A program made the translations under genes and the position numbers. Shown here in pieces: positions 23,561-31,862 of a DNA stretch of 41,899 nucleotides (the first letter of the stretch is position 1; each line of letters begins with the position of its first letter). The DNA comes from Desulfurellaceae bacterium (GTDB lineage: Bacteria; Desulfobacterota; Binatia; Bin18). The notes under the pieces were generated by a model, which was not told where the DNA came from, ran no database searches, and saw only the letters and a list, made by a program, of their open reading frames with translations. The DNA lies in assembly GCA_021296095.1 (NCBI GenBank), contig JAGWBB010000017.1, positions 1-41,899 of the forward strand. Direction: 5' to 3'.

Positions 23561-25696
23561 ATGGCCCCAGCCTCCCTCGCCCAGTCGCTTCCCCTGCGTA
23601 TTCGGAGATTGAGCGATCTCGCCGCCAACCTGTGGTGGAGCTGGTATCCGGAAGCTGTGGAATTGTTCTCGACGATTGATACGGGACTGTGGCAGACGAG
23701 CGTCTCCAGCGGCACGCCCAATCCGGTCACACTGCTCCACGCTGTCGCCCCCCGGCGCCTGCGCAGCCTGGCCCGCGACCCCGACTTTCTTGCACGCTAT
23801 GACACGGTCCTGCGGGCATTTGATGCGGCACTATCGGCCTCCCCCCACCCTGCCCCGGAGTTCAGGCAGGCGCCCATCGCCTATTTCTCGGCCGAGTTCG
23901 GCCTGCACGGCTCGTTGCCCATTTACAGCGGCGGCCTGGGCGTGCTGGCCGGCGATCACTGCAAGGAGGCGAGCGATCTCGGCCTGCCCCTGGTCGGCGT
24001 CGGGCTGCTGTATGGCCAGGGCTATTTTCACCAACGCCTGTCCCCGGACGGACGCCAGGAAACGCGCTACACCGAGCTTGAGCGGAGCGTGGCTCCCGTC
24101 AGTCCAGTCCTGACGCCCGAGGGGACACAGCGTCAGGTACGGGTGCGCATCGCATCCCATGACGTATACCTGGCCGTGTGGCAGCTCCGGCTGGGCCGCA
24201 TCTGCCTGTATCTGCTGGATAGCGATGTGGAGGCCAATGCGGCTGAGGACCGTGTCCTGTCAGCCCGCCTGTACGGCGGCGATCAGGAGACGCGGCTGCG
24301 CCAGGAGATTGTGCTCGGCATTGGCGGGGTACGCGCGCTGCGCGCCCTGGGCATTGCCCCGCGCGTGTGGCACCTGAACGAGGGCCACGCCGCCCTGGTC
24401 CTGATTGAGCGCCTGCGCGAACTCGTGGGTGAGGGATTCTCCTTCAACGAGACGCTGGCCCGGGTCCGGGCCAGCAGCGTGTTTACCACCCACACACCTG
24501 TTCCGGCCGGTCACGATGCGTTTCCTTTTGACCTGGTTGAGCACTGCCTGCCGGCCTGGTGGGAGGAGCTGGGAGTTGACCGGGAGCGTTTTTTTGACTT
24601 GGCCCGCTATGGGCGACAGGCCGACGAACGCTTCCATATGACCGTCCTGGCCCTACGCCTGTCCGGCCGGCGAAATGCCGTCAGCCACATCCATGCGACG
24701 GTCTCCCACCGCATGTGGCGCTCGGTCTGGCCAGAGGCCAACCCCGATCAGATACCGATCAGCGCAATCACCAACGGGGTGCATGTGCCGACCTGGCTGG
24801 CCCCTGAACTCGGCCGCCTGTTCGCCCGGCATCTCGGCTCGGACTGGCTGGCCAGCCACGACGATCCACAACTGTGGCGGCGTATCGCAGATATCCCGGA
24901 CGAAGACCTGTGGGCGGTCCACCTGCGGCTCAAACACGAACTGATCCGGTTTCTGCGCGAACGGGCACGCCAGCTGTGGCGCGAGCACGGCCGCGACGCC
25001 GTTCAGGTCTTGGCCGCAGGCGGCTTGCTCGACCCGGACGTTCTGACGATCGGTTTTGCCCGGCGCTTTGCCACCTATAAGCGGGCCACCCTCCTGCTCA
25101 ACGATCTCGCCCGTCTGCACGCCCTGCTGGGCGCGACAGACCAGCCGGTCCAGATCATTTTTGCCGGCAAGGCTCATCCGGCCGATGAACCCGGCCAAGC
25201 CCTGATTCAACAGGTGTATGCCGCAGCCTGCGACCACAGGCTTGGCGGGCGGATCGCGTTTGTCGAGGACTACGATATGCACATCGCCCAGTTCCTGGTC
25301 CGCGGCGTCGATGTGTGGCTCAATAATCCGGTCTCCCCAGAGGAAGCCTGTGGTACCAGCGGCGAAAAAGCCGCCCTCAACGGCATCCCGAACCTCAGCA
25401 TTGCCGATGGCTGGTGGAGCGAGGCCCATAACGGCAAAAACGGCTGGATCGTCCAGCCGGCAGACGTAGGGCTGTCTGACGCAGACCGGGATGAGGTCGA
25501 GGCGAATGCCTTCTACGAGCTGTTGACAGAAGAAATCGTGCCGCTCTTTTATGAGCGGCACGCCGGGGGCATCCCGCGCGGCTGGCTGCGGGTGATGAAG
25601 GCAACCCTGGCATCCATCCCCCCCCGGTTTTCGGCTCGGCGTATGCTGAAAGAGTATATTGAGCGGCTGTATCTGCCGGCCGCACGGTCGGTCTGA
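23561..25696 (+). CDS. glgP: Alpha-glucan phosphorylase (short, archaeal/bacterial type)
   Basis: This 711-residue protein matches the short alpha-glucan phosphorylase type (TIGR02094-like): LSDLAANLWWSWYPEAVELF, APIAYFSAEFGLHGSLPIYS, SGGLGVLAGDHCKEASDLGL, VWHLNEGHAALV, TTHTPVPAGHD, ITNGVHVPTWL, GFARRFATYKRA and the PLP lysine region ACGTSGEKAALNG. It releases glucose 1-phosphate from glycogen or maltodextrin. I start at ATG 23561 (MAPASLAQSLPLRIRRL); an in-frame GTG at 23471 would add 30 unlikely residues. It is convergent with malQ with a 2-bp gap. Together they make up the degradation arm of the glycogen genes here. Confidence 0.93.
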   Translation: MAPASLAQSLPLRIRRLSDLAANLWWSWYPEAVELFSTIDTGLWQTSVSSGTPNPVTLLHAVAPRRLRSLARDPDFLARYDTVLRAFDAALSASPHPAPEFRQAPIAYFSAEFGLHGSLPIYSGGLGVLAGDHCKEASDLGLPLVGVGLLYGQGYFHQRLSPDGRQETRYTELERSVAPVSPVLTPEGTQRQVRVRIASHDVYLAVWQLRLGRICLYLLDSDVEANAAEDRVLSARLYGGDQETRLRQEIVLGIGGVRALRALGIAPRVWHLNEGHAALVLIERLRELVGEGFSFNETLARVRASSVFTTHTPVPAGHDAFPFDLVEHCLPAWWEELGVDRERFFDLARYGRQADERFHMTVLALRLSGRRNAVSHIHATVSHRMWRSVWPEANPDQIPISAITNGVHVPTWLAPELGRLFARHLGSDWLASHDDPQLWRRIADIPDEDLWAVHLRLKHELIRFLRERARQLWREHGRDAVQVLAAGGLLDPDVLTIGFARRFATYKRATLLLNDLARLHALLGATDQPVQIIFAGKAHPADEPGQALIQQVYAAACDHRLGGRIAFVEDYDMHIAQFLVRGVDVWLNNPVSPEEACGTSGEKAALNGIPNLSIADGWWSEAHNGKNGWIVQPADVGLSDADRDEVEANAFYELLTEEIVPLFYERHAGGIPRGWLRVMKATLASIPPRFSARRMLKEYIERLYLPAARSV

Positions 25697-25698
25697 GA

Positions 25699-27834
25699 TT
25701 AACGGCCCCTGGCACCCGTCGTGTTGGGAATGGTCTTGCCCGTGCGCAGGCTGTGGACCCGGCGCGTCAACTCCAGCAGCCGGGGCATTTGATTGAAGGT
25801 CTCCAAGCCGTAGCGGGCCTGGCGGCGCCAGTTCGGCCGCTCCTGGCCGGTCCCGGGCATATTCTGGCGCTGCGTTTCCCCCCACCCGTCTTCCAGGTTG
25901 ATGAGGACGAGTTGGGCAGGACTGGCGGCCAGATACGAGACACACCCCGCGTAGACGGTCTGCAGATCAGGTGCCTGGTCCTCCAGCCAGCCGTGCTGTG
26001 TCAGAAACGCCACCAGCGCCCGCTTGCGGTCCTCGTGCTCGCTCTCGGCCTCGGCGAGGTCGGCGAGTTCCAGGAATCCGCACTCAACCCGCTCGCGTCC
26101 CTCCATCCCCCGCCAAAACGCGGCAAACGGCGCGCTGTCGTGGGTGTTCAGACTGGCAAGCGCACGAGCCGGCATACGCCTCGGCACGGCGAACTGCAAC
26201 ACCTGGCTGCGCAGAATCCCGTGCCGGGCCATGGCGGGTCTGACCGAGGACGGAACCGTGCCGAGGTCCTCGCCAACCAGAACGGTCCGATTGCGGTGCG
26301 ATTCGAGACTCAACACGGCGTACCACTCCTCAGCCGGATAGCCGACGTAGACGCCCTGGCGCGGCTCATAGCCGTGTGGCACCCAAAAGAGTCGGTGCAG
26401 GCTCATGACGTGGTCGAGACGCAAAATCCCGGCGTGGCGCAGATGGTGGCGCAGGTAGGCTCTGACGTAGCCATACGCCCGGGCACGGCTTGTGTCGGGA
26501 TGCAGCGGCGGAAAGCCCCAATTCTGTCCGCCGGCAAAAAAGTTGTCGGGTGGCGCACCGCTCGACACCGCGCCGACAAAAAGCTCGCGTTCCTTCCACA
26601 CATCATAGCCCCAGCCGTGCACTCCGAGAGGCAGGTCGAGATACAGCCCGGGCCCGTGCTTGCGCGCCTTGTCGGCCACCGCCCGCATCTGCTCGTGGGC
26701 CAGCCACTGGACATAGCGATGATAGTTCGTGCGGTCCTGGGGAACCGCGTCGTGTCTGATGCGCCCGTCCCGGAGCGGTTGGGGCCAGTCTGGCCACGGC
26801 GCGCCAAAGTGCTCACCGGCCGCACGGAAGCGCGCGTAGTCGTCCAGCTCGGGCTGGGAGGCGGCAAACTCGGCAAAAGCTGCCTGGCGCAGTGACGGCC
26901 GGGCGAAGAAATGCCGGGCGAGCATTTCGAGCAGACGCCGCTTGAGCGCCATCTGGCGACGATAGTCAAGCTGCGAGGCGTGTCGGAGGGCGGCGACTTC
27001 AGCCTGCACGTCCGTCGAGGTGAACAGGGCGCGGGCGGCCTGGCAGGCATGCAGTTCGGGAATGCGTCGGATATTGAGGTACAACTCGTTCCAGAACACA
27101 CGGCTGACCGGGGCGTAGGGACTGGGCTCGAACGGCTCGCCGTCGTGGCCCAGAAAAGCGGCCAGCAGCGGCAGCGTGGCCACACTCCCCCCACCCTGCT
27201 CCGCCGTCCACGTCACCAGGGCGTCGAGGTCCGAAAAATCACCTCCGCCCCAGCTCGTGTTCGAGTGCAGGGCGTACAGGGGCAGGAAGACCCCCCACGC
27301 CTTCTCCTTCAGGCCGTAGGCTTTTTGCGGCGCACTCAAGACCAGACACGACGCCCGCTCCCCGATCCCTTCGAGTTGCAGCGTATGAAAGCCAAAGGGC
27401 AGGCGCTCGGGCAGCCGGAGGTGTCTCACCCCATAGCCCTGGCCCTCGACCGTCTGGTGCCCGACCAGGGGCAGCTCGCCCACCCGGACGGTTCGGGATC
27501 GCGCCCGCCCATTCTCCAGGCTGAGACGGTACGCAAGCGTACGCTGCTCATCGAGGCTGGCCGGAAGCCGCAGTTCCAGCGCCGGAGCCACGCCCTGCCA
27601 GGCAACACACACCTGCGGACAGACCCGCCTCCACAACTCCTGACGGCGCTCGCGCAGGGCGTCCGGCACGTTCCGGAGCGTTTCAACCCTGGCTCCCAGG
27701 GCCCGCAGAACGGCCAGCAGCGCCTCCGGCTCGGCCCGTTGGCGTTGCCCCCAGAAGTCGGTATAGGCCGTCTGGACATCGTACAGGCGGGCCAACTCAA
27801 GGAGCTGTCTCCTATGGCTTGCCATCGATCTCAT
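25699..27834 (-). CDS. malQ: 4-alpha-glucanotransferase (GH77)
   Basis: This 711-residue protein has GH77 landmarks: WGVFLPLYALHSNTSWGGGD, a nucleophile region ILRLDHVMSLHRLFWVP, the acid/base region VLVGEDLGTVPSSVRPAMAR and the third aspartate NTHDSAPFAAFWRG, behind an N-terminal beta domain typical of bacterial MalQ. It transfers maltodextrin chains and supports phosphorylase-based breakdown. ATG 27834 overlaps the upstream GH13 gene's TGA as ATGA; ATG 27825 is an alternative. Confidence 0.93.
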   Translation of the reverse strand: MRSMASHRRQLLELARLYDVQTAYTDFWGQRQRAEPEALLAVLRALGARVETLRNVPDALRERRQELWRRVCPQVCVAWQGVAPALELRLPASLDEQRTLAYRLSLENGRARSRTVRVGELPLVGHQTVEGQGYGVRHLRLPERLPFGFHTLQLEGIGERASCLVLSAPQKAYGLKEKAWGVFLPLYALHSNTSWGGGDFSDLDALVTWTAEQGGGSVATLPLLAAFLGHDGEPFEPSPYAPVSRVFWNELYLNIRRIPELHACQAARALFTSTDVQAEVAALRHASQLDYRRQMALKRRLLEMLARHFFARPSLRQAAFAEFAASQPELDDYARFRAAGEHFGAPWPDWPQPLRDGRIRHDAVPQDRTNYHRYVQWLAHEQMRAVADKARKHGPGLYLDLPLGVHGWGYDVWKERELFVGAVSSGAPPDNFFAGGQNWGFPPLHPDTSRARAYGYVRAYLRHHLRHAGILRLDHVMSLHRLFWVPHGYEPRQGVYVGYPAEEWYAVLSLESHRNRTVLVGEDLGTVPSSVRPAMARHGILRSQVLQFAVPRRMPARALASLNTHDSAPFAAFWRGMEGRERVECGFLELADLAEAESEHEDRKRALVAFLTQHGWLEDQAPDLQTVYAGCVSYLAASPAQLVLINLEDGWGETQRQNMPGTGQERPNWRRQARYGLETFNQMPRLLELTRRVHSLRTGKTIPNTTGARGR

Positions 27835-29342
27835 ACCTGCCGCAGGACAAGAGCGCTGCGCGGCGCTATGGCCAACATCCGCCGACCTCCATCCAGCGCC
27901 AGCCCCGCCCGGTCACCCCACACGACCTGCCACGCGGCAACCTGCCCATCAGCCTCAAGGAAAGCCAGGTCGAGCCGGCGGGTTTGCCCGGCGACATTGA
28001 GGGCAACGACGAGGCTTTCGGCCTCCAGGCTTCTCTGGAACATATACACCCCGTCCGCAGCGTAGCGCCGGGCGAAGCTGCCGTGGCGCAGGGCGGGAAA
28101 CCGGCGGCGGAGGGCGATACAGTCTTTGACATGCCCGCGCAGACCGTGATCCCAGACATCCGGGTCCCAGGCAAAGGCTTTGCGACAGTCCGGGTCGGGT
28201 CCGCCCTGCAGGCCGATTTCGTCGCCATAGTACACGCACGGCACGCCCGGCAGCGTACACACAAACAGCCAGGCCAGGCGCAGGGCGGTCTGGTCTCCGC
28301 CCACGCTGGTGAGAAACCGGGCTGTATCGTGGCTGTCCAGGAGGTTGAGCTGAGACGCCGTCACGGCCGGTTCATACCGGTCGAGCAGGGCATCAATCCG
28401 GTCGGCAAATGCCTGGCAGTCGAGGCAGCCGACCTGGCGGAAGCCCAAGGGTTGACGGGCCTGGCTCAGGTCGAGCTGCTCGCCGCCAAAAAATCCCAGA
28501 CAGGCCGCCGCCAGCGGGTAGTTGGTGACCGCGTCGAACTGATCGCCCTGCAACCAGGGCTGAGCCTCGTGCCAGATTTCACCGACCAGATACGCTTCAG
28601 GGTTACGCGCTTTGACCCGTTGGCGGAACTCCTGCCAGAAGGTCTCGTCCTTGATCTCAGCCGCAACATCCAGACGCCAGCCGTCGATACCGAACTCAAT
28701 CCAGTGAGTGGCTACACTCCACAGAAACTCGCGCACCGCAGGCGTGTCAATGTTGAACTTGGGCAGGGCCGGCAGGTCCCACCAGGCCTGATAGCCAAGG
28801 GCTTTCCGGCTGCCGACGCCCTGCTTCAGGGCGTTGCGGGCCACAAGGTCAGGATAGGCGGCAAAGTGGCGTTTGCCCGTCAGGCGATCCGGGTCGAAGT
28901 GGAACCAGTCCACATAGGGCGAGGCTGCGCCGTTCTCCAGGGTATGATGAAACTGCCACAATCCTCGACCAGCGTGGTGAAACACGCCGTCGAGCACGAT
29001 GCGGATATCGCGCGCGTGCGCCTGGTCGAGCAGCTCCCGGAAAGCCGGAGTGCCGCCCAGCAGCGGATCGACCCTGAAATAGTCGTAGGTATGGTAGCGG
29101 TGGTTTGCCGCCGAGGAAAAAATCGGGTTGAGATACAGGGCGTTGATCCCCAGGTCGGCCAGGTAGTCGAGGTGTTCGGTCACCCCGAACAGGTCTCCGC
29201 CCTGAAAACCGAACACGGTCGGCGGACTGCCCCAGGCTTCCAGCGTGTCAGGCTTGGCCAGACGGGCGGAGCGGGCAAAACGGTCTGGAAAAATCTGGTA
29301 GAAGACCGCGTCTGTGACCCAGCCGGGTGTAGAGGCTGGCAT
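27831..29342 (-). CDS. Alpha-amylase family hydrolase (GH13; cyclomaltodextrinase/maltodextrin glucosidase type)
   Basis: This 503-residue protein begins MPASTPGWVTDAVFYQIFPD; ATG 29342 follows GGAAAGGAG, while the upstream frame is not family-like. GH13 regions are visible: DIRIVLDGVFHHAG, GIDGWRLDVAAEI (nucleophile Asp), AYLVGEIWHEAQPWL (acid Glu) and LLDSHDTARFL (third Asp). It lacks the N-terminal domain of neopullulanases. No signal peptide is seen, so it acts in the cytoplasm on maltodextrins, consistent with translational coupling to malQ. Confidence 0.9.
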   Translation of the reverse strand: MPASTPGWVTDAVFYQIFPDRFARSARLAKPDTLEAWGSPPTVFGFQGGDLFGVTEHLDYLADLGINALYLNPIFSSAANHRYHTYDYFRVDPLLGGTPAFRELLDQAHARDIRIVLDGVFHHAGRGLWQFHHTLENGAASPYVDWFHFDPDRLTGKRHFAAYPDLVARNALKQGVGSRKALGYQAWWDLPALPKFNIDTPAVREFLWSVATHWIEFGIDGWRLDVAAEIKDETFWQEFRQRVKARNPEAYLVGEIWHEAQPWLQGDQFDAVTNYPLAAACLGFFGGEQLDLSQARQPLGFRQVGCLDCQAFADRIDALLDRYEPAVTASQLNLLDSHDTARFLTSVGGDQTALRLAWLFVCTLPGVPCVYYGDEIGLQGGPDPDCRKAFAWDPDVWDHGLRGHVKDCIALRRRFPALRHGSFARRYAADGVYMFQRSLEAESLVVALNVAGQTRRLDLAFLEADGQVAAWQVVWGDRAGLALDGGRRMLAIAPRSALVLRQV

Positions 29343-29395
29343 ACGACTCCTTTCCGACAGCCGCCTTCCCCGAGCCTGTAACAGAAAATCGAGGC

Positions 29396-29959
29396 TTACA
29401 GCAAATTGAACTGTTTGAGCACCTTGGCGACTTCGGGATTGCGTTGACCCAAGGCTCGCAAGGCATCGAGTAGAGCCTCCAAGCGCTGGCGGTTGCGGCT
29501 CAGGTCCTCGCTCAGACCCGTGACTGTCCGCTCCAACGGCCGCAGCATCGTCCGTCGGTCCCACAAGGCAAAGCCGATGATGGCTACCACCAGCGCGCTA
29601 AAGGCGCCCAGCAGGGCCAGGGTCAGGCGAAACTGACAGGCGAACTGCTCATTCATATCTTCCCGCAGCTGCTGATTCTGCCGGTTCATGTCCTCACGGA
29701 GCTGCTGATTCTGCTGATTCATGTCGGCCCGCAGCTGGCCCATGTCCTCACGGAGCTGCTGATTCTGCTGATTCATGTCGGCCCGCAGTTGTTGGATGTC
29801 GGCCCGTAGCCCTTGCAGCCCCTCGTCCAGGCGGGTTTCGAGCCGCGTCAACCGCTCGGCAATCTCGCGGTCGGTCAAGGCCGGCGCCGCCTCGACCGCC
29901 CACACCGGGCTGGGCAGGAGCAGCACGGCCACAACCCAACACAGAAAGGACTTTCTCAT
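29396..29959 (-). CDS. Exported coiled-coil membrane protein with internal repeats
   Basis: This 187-residue protein has an N-terminal signal peptide (MRKSFLCWVVAVLLLPSPVW), then a glutamine-rich coiled coil built from units such as LRADMNQQNQQ and LREDMNRQNQQ (about residues 50-105), a transmembrane segment (LTLALLGAFSALVVAIIGFA) and a basic C-terminal region. Similar architectures occur in uncharacterised exported proteins. The start at 29959 comes from the signal peptide; the frame is open further upstream. It lies between a GH13 gene and the RES toxin gene, with no obvious link to either. Confidence 0.78.
   Translation of the reverse strand: MRKSFLCWVVAVLLLPSPVWAVEAAPALTDREIAERLTRLETRLDEGLQGLRADIQQLRADMNQQNQQLREDMGQLRADMNQQNQQLREDMNRQNQQLREDMNEQFACQFRLTLALLGAFSALVVAIIGFALWDRRTMLRPLERTVTGLSEDLSRNRQRLEALLDALRALGQRNPEVAKVLKQFNLL
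29687..29788. repeat. Tandem repeat, 54-bp period, inside the coiled-coil gene
   Basis: The 48-bp block beginning CATGTCCTCACGGAGCTGCT at 29687-29734 recurs without change at 29741-29788. It encodes 18-residue units of the coiled coil; a shorter related block lies at about 29654-29686. Such exact repeats often vary in number between strains. Confidence 0.85.
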
Positions 29960-29990
29960 GGGAGCATACAAGGCCGGACAGTCGGGAAAG

Positions 29991-30476
29991 TCAAGCCGGA
30001 AAGAGGCGGCGATCCCACCACACCGGGGTCTCCAGCCCAACCGTCAGGCTGCTGAAGTCCGCATGGCGGGTGTTGATGACGACATTGCGTTCCATCCGCG
30101 CGACCACAGAAGGGACAAGCAGGATGGCGCTGCGATTGTCCACATACCACTGATGGCCAAAGCGGCGGGCCGCAACCCCGCTCGGCGCAGACCAGTCCGG
30201 GATGATATCGGCCGTCACAAGCTCGTAGCTGGTCCCCGTGGGAATGGTGATCTCAATGAAATGTTGGTTCGGCGGCAGCGCGCCGTTCCAGTGCACCAGC
30301 TTTTCCAGCAGGGCCGTCGAATAGTGCTCGGACGCATAGATCACGGCAGCCCCGGCTTCGTGCCACCTGCCGGAGGTGCGTTTTGCGCCTTCCGTACTCC
30401 ACACCGGAAACTGCCCTGCGGGATCGCCGATCCGATACGTCCGCATCGGTTCCGGCAGGGTGCGTGGCCGCATCAC
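29991..30476 (-). CDS. RES-domain toxin
   Basis: This 161-residue protein has the RES fold signature: RTYRIGDPAGQFPVWSTEGA, TSGRWHEAGAAVIYASEHYS and ALLEKLVHWNG. RES toxins (e.g. MbcT, ParT and Res of Pseudomonas/Photorhabdus) degrade NAD+ or ADP-ribosylate targets. Its start codon overlaps the upstream gene's stop (TGATG), the normal arrangement for a Xre/RES pair in which the antitoxin gene comes first. Confidence 0.9.
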   Translation of the reverse strand: MMRPRTLPEPMRTYRIGDPAGQFPVWSTEGAKRTSGRWHEAGAAVIYASEHYSTALLEKLVHWNGALPPNQHFIEITIPTGTSYELVTADIIPDWSAPSGVAARRFGHQWYVDNRSAILLVPSVVARMERNVVINTRHADFSSLTVGLETPVWWDRRLFPA

Positions 30477-30937
30477 AGGGCGATGCCGGCCTCGGCTCGA
30501 CGCAGGAGGTTCAGGACCGCGTCAGCTCCGGCCGAACTGGACCGCGCCATATCGAAAGGCGTCTCCCCGTCCAGCAGAGGATGAGGCCGGTGCAGGAATG
30601 TGTCGATGGCCTGCCAGTCCCCGTGATAGGCGCGGCCGACCGCATCAACGACACGCCCCATTTCATACAGCCGCTCGCTCAGCTCCCTGGAGAGCCTTTT
30701 GTTGGCTTTGCGCACCCGCCTGAGCGTTGCCTCGGGGATAACGGGTCCGACCACCCGGTGCCTGCCAAGTACCTCGGCCAGGGCCACAGCTGCCCCTGGA
30801 AGCAGGCCGGCATCAATGCGTCGTGCCAGTTGCACATCGCTCAGGATGTCCGGGCCATCAATCGCCAGAAGTCTGGCGACCCGCGTGGCTTCACTTGCCG
30901 GCAGCTCCGCCGGGTCGGCATAGGCTTGGAGGTTCAT
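30473..30937 (-). CDS. Xre/MbcA/ParS-type antitoxin
   Basis: This protein of about 154 residues ends in the toxin-binding domain of Xre/MbcA/ParS antitoxins: PHPLLDGETPFDMARSSSAG and ADAVLNLLRRAEAGIAL. A helical middle part includes GPVIPEATLRRVRKANKRLS, which is expected to be DNA-binding. In-frame starts are at 30937, 30943 and 30958; AGGGGA is best spaced for 30937. It neutralises the RES toxin and, as in studied pairs, probably represses its own operon through the palindrome upstream. Confidence 0.88.
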   Translation of the reverse strand: MNLQAYADPAELPASEATRVARLLAIDGPDILSDVQLARRIDAGLLPGAAVALAEVLGRHRVVGPVIPEATLRRVRKANKRLSRELSERLYEMGRVVDAVGRAYHGDWQAIDTFLHRPHPLLDGETPFDMARSSSAGADAVLNLLRRAEAGIAL

Positions 30938-30959
30938 CGACATTTCCCCTGAATACAAA

Positions 30960-30971
30960 CGTCATATGACG
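30960..30971. promoter_or_regulatory. Palindromic operator candidate of the toxin-antitoxin operon
   Basis: CGTCATATGACG is a perfect 12-bp palindrome 22 bp before the antitoxin start. A related half-site TTTGACG occurs at 30988-30994. Antitoxins of this family commonly bind such dyads to repress their own promoter. Confidence 0.55.
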
Positions 30972-31014
30972 ACCGTATAGCACTCATTTGACGCCAGCAA
31001 GTGCGTATCACCTG

Positions 31015-31833
31015 TCATCCGCTTCCAGGCTGGGTAAAAGTCATATTGAGATAGTGGAGCTGCTCGGGAGATAGACGCCAGCCGGAGGCCTGACAGTTCT
31101 CCATGATACGCGCCGTGCTGTTCGACTTGGGAATTACGACGACGTTGGGATGCGAGGTACACCAGTTGAGGGCGACCTGGGCGGGTGTCTTGCGGCTGAA
31201 GGCCGCGACCTGCTCCACAGCCCGCATGCGCCAGTCGTGGGGGAACACAGCCGGGGTGGCCAGCCGGCCGTCGTCCAGGGGCGTGTAGGCGATAATCGTG
31301 ATGTGCTGCTCCAGACAGTAGGGCAGCAGGTCGGCTTCAATGGCGCGCCGATTCAGATTGTACAGGACCTGGTTTGCCACAATGGGTGTATTGCGCAGGC
31401 TGGCCTGGGCGGCTTGCAGCTGGTCCAGCGAAAAATTACTCACCCCGATATGTTTCACCAGCCCGTCATCGACCAGCGACTCCATCGCCCGCATGGTGTC
31501 CTGAATGGGCACCCCAGGGTTGGGCCAGTGTACCTGGTAGAGGTCGAGGCTGTCCGTATCCAGACGGCGCAGACTGGCCTCTGCCGCTCGCCGCAAGTCG
31601 TCGTAATGGAGGTGATTGCCCGACACCTTGGTCGCCAGCACAACCCGGTCGCGCAGGCCCCTGATGGCCTGGCCGACGACTTCTTCGGTGCCGTATATTT
31701 CTGCGGTATCAATGAGAAACGCGCCCAGTTCGATGCCGGTCCGCAGCGGCTCGACCCCGCCACTATACCGCCATACCCCCAGCCCGATCTCCGGAATCAT
31801 CACATCGGTATTGCCCAGCGCTTTGTGTTCCAT
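31015..31833 (-). CDS. Aldo/keto reductase
   Basis: This 272-residue NADPH-dependent reductase starts MEHKALGNTDVMIPEIGLGV (ATG 31833, GGAG 7 nt upstream) and has the catalytic tetrad: Asp in IDTAEIYG, Tyr in the same segment, Lys in ATKVSG and His in YQVHWPN. The cofactor region VVVIPKSNSTARIMEN near the C-terminus is typical. It reduces aldehydes or ketones; it resembles the AKR5-like group. It is 29 bp downstream of glgC on the same strand and may be co-transcribed. Confidence 0.92.
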   Translation of the reverse strand: MEHKALGNTDVMIPEIGLGVWRYSGGVEPLRTGIELGAFLIDTAEIYGTEEVVGQAIRGLRDRVVLATKVSGNHLHYDDLRRAAEASLRRLDTDSLDLYQVHWPNPGVPIQDTMRAMESLVDDGLVKHIGVSNFSLDQLQAAQASLRNTPIVANQVLYNLNRRAIEADLLPYCLEQHITIIAYTPLDDGRLATPAVFPHDWRMRAVEQVAAFSRKTPAQVALNWCTSHPNVVVIPKSNSTARIMENCQASGWRLSPEQLHYLNMTFTQPGSG

Positions 31834-31862
31834 GTGTCTGCTCCCTGTCCGTCCGGCGGGCA

